Shown one piece after another: positions 63,569-64,000 of a stretch of 64,000 nt of DNA (positions are counted from its first letter, which is position 1; the number at the start of each line of letters is the position of its first letter). The position numbers and the translations under genes were made by a program. The notes below the pieces were generated by a model. It saw only the letters and a list, made by a program, of their open reading frames with translations, made no database searches and had not been told where the DNA came from. Source of the DNA: Burkholderia ubonensis subsp. mesacidophila (GTDB lineage: Bacteria; Pseudomonadota; Gammaproteobacteria; Burkholderiales; Burkholderiaceae). The stretch is from assembly GCF_002097715.1 (NCBI RefSeq), contig NZ_CP020737.1, forward strand, positions 2,790,001 through 2,854,000, written 5' to 3'.

Positions 63569-64000
63569 TTACCCCCGGCTCTTGAACTGCTGAACGGCGT
63601 TCAGGCTCGTGTTCAGGTTCGGCACCGCGACCGTCAGCGACGCGCCGTCGACCTGCTTGAGCAGATCCTCGACGGTCTGCGTGTCCTTCGCCGCCTGGTC
63701 GAAGTATTTCGCGAGCGAGCCCTGCGCCGCGTGCAGGTCGGCCTTCATCGCGGCGTCGTTGCGCGCGAGCAGCGACAGCCGGGCGGTCAGCAGCCGCAGC
63801 TTCACGTTCTCGCGCACGAAGTAGCCCTGGTCGGGCGACGCGAGCATCGCGTCCGCGTTGTCGATCCGGCGCACCTGCACGAGACCCTTCAGCTGCTCGC
63901 CGATGCCGGCCGAGAAGCCCTGCCACCAGACCTTCCAGCGCGGCTCGCCGGTCGCGGCGGCCGTTTTCGCGACGTCGGCCGCCGTATTCGCCTTCGGCGC
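63569..64000 (-). CDS. hemX: HemX (uroporphyrinogen-III C-methyltransferase-like), C-terminal part
   Basis: The last 143 residues of HemX; the gene continues beyond the right edge. The visible part includes WWQGFSAGIGEQLKGLVQVRRID, LASPDQGYFVRENVKLRLLTAR and SLLARNDAAMKADLHAAQGSL, the typical helical end of HemX after its membrane segment. It is annotated in many genomes as a methyltransferase, but HemX lacks that catalytic domain. It is upstream of and coupled to hemY. Confidence 0.9.
   Translation of the reverse strand, partial: APKANTAADVAKTAAATGEPRWKVWWQGFSAGIGEQLKGLVQVRRIDNADAMLASPDQGYFVRENVKLRLLTARLSLLARNDAAMKADLHAAQGSLAKYFDQAAKDTQTVEDLLKQVDGASLTVAVPNLNTSLNAVQQFKSRG

Noticed and set aside
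62379..63926. Single 515-codon product fusing hemX and hemY
   Set aside because: The upstream part of that frame is out of phase with the recognisable HemX sequence; hemX ends at 63569 and hemY starts at 63566 in another frame.

Overview
The window is chromosomal DNA of a high-GC beta-proteobacterium, most likely Burkholderia (cepacia-complex type). The basis is gene content and style: parE/parC, uup, rubredoxin followed by tRNA-Arg(CCT), the nadE-glnB pair, an opmP-like trimeric porin with its typical signal peptide, hemX-hemY, and strong G/C third-position bias. About 54 kb is ordinary core or variable chromosome. A roughly 9.9 kb stretch (about 20.2-30.1 kb) is a lower-GC integrated element inserted at the 3' end of tRNA-Arg(CCT).

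Layout. 0-6.4 kb: a small low-GC gene at the edge, then a MocR-type regulator divergent from a VOC protein, an EamA exporter, and a PLP aminotransferase-RidA-PhzF operon. 6.6-12.3 kb: a membrane GGDEF/EAL protein, ChrA, a PACE efflux pump with a divergent LysR regulator, and a CopD-like membrane protein. 12.5-19.7 kb: parE-parC, an Uup-type ABC-F ATPase and a DUF4399 periplasmic protein. 19.8-20.2 kb: rubredoxin and tRNA-Arg.

20.2-30.1 kb: a compact satellite-like element. Its order is tyrosine integrase, hypothetical gene, 10-bp phased repeats, AlpA, HTH protein, structured leader, four small overlapping genes, RepA-like AAA ATPase with 12-bp iteron-like repeats in its 3' end, two small genes, a lone HK97-fold major capsid gene, and a SIR2-domain protein as likely defence cargo. 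Copies of a GGGGGTTGTTTT motif sit just inside both ends and look like integrase arm sites. No portal, terminase, protease, tail or lysis gene is present, so it is not a complete prophage.

30.4-46 kb: a GT-C-like membrane protein, ecotin, small surface or lipoprotein genes, a DHA2 MFS pump, an AAA ATPase overlapping otsA, a tandem pair of paralogous lipoproteins, an ABC transporter with a double-length permease, and an OmpR/EnvZ-type system divergent from a Spy/CpxP-like chaperone. 46-54 kb: pirin, a HisJQMP-type polar amino-acid ABC operon, a GNAT enzyme, a LysR regulator, and a porin with two inverted repeats upstream. 53.7-64 kb: glnB, nadE, a FemAB-like N-acyltransferase, a GIY-YIG protein with a basic tail, ppa, an ALDH-SDR-MFS catabolic cluster, and hemY with the 3' part of hemX running off the edge.

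All readings are from the sequence alone. Family assignments rest on motifs I can see; no database search was run.
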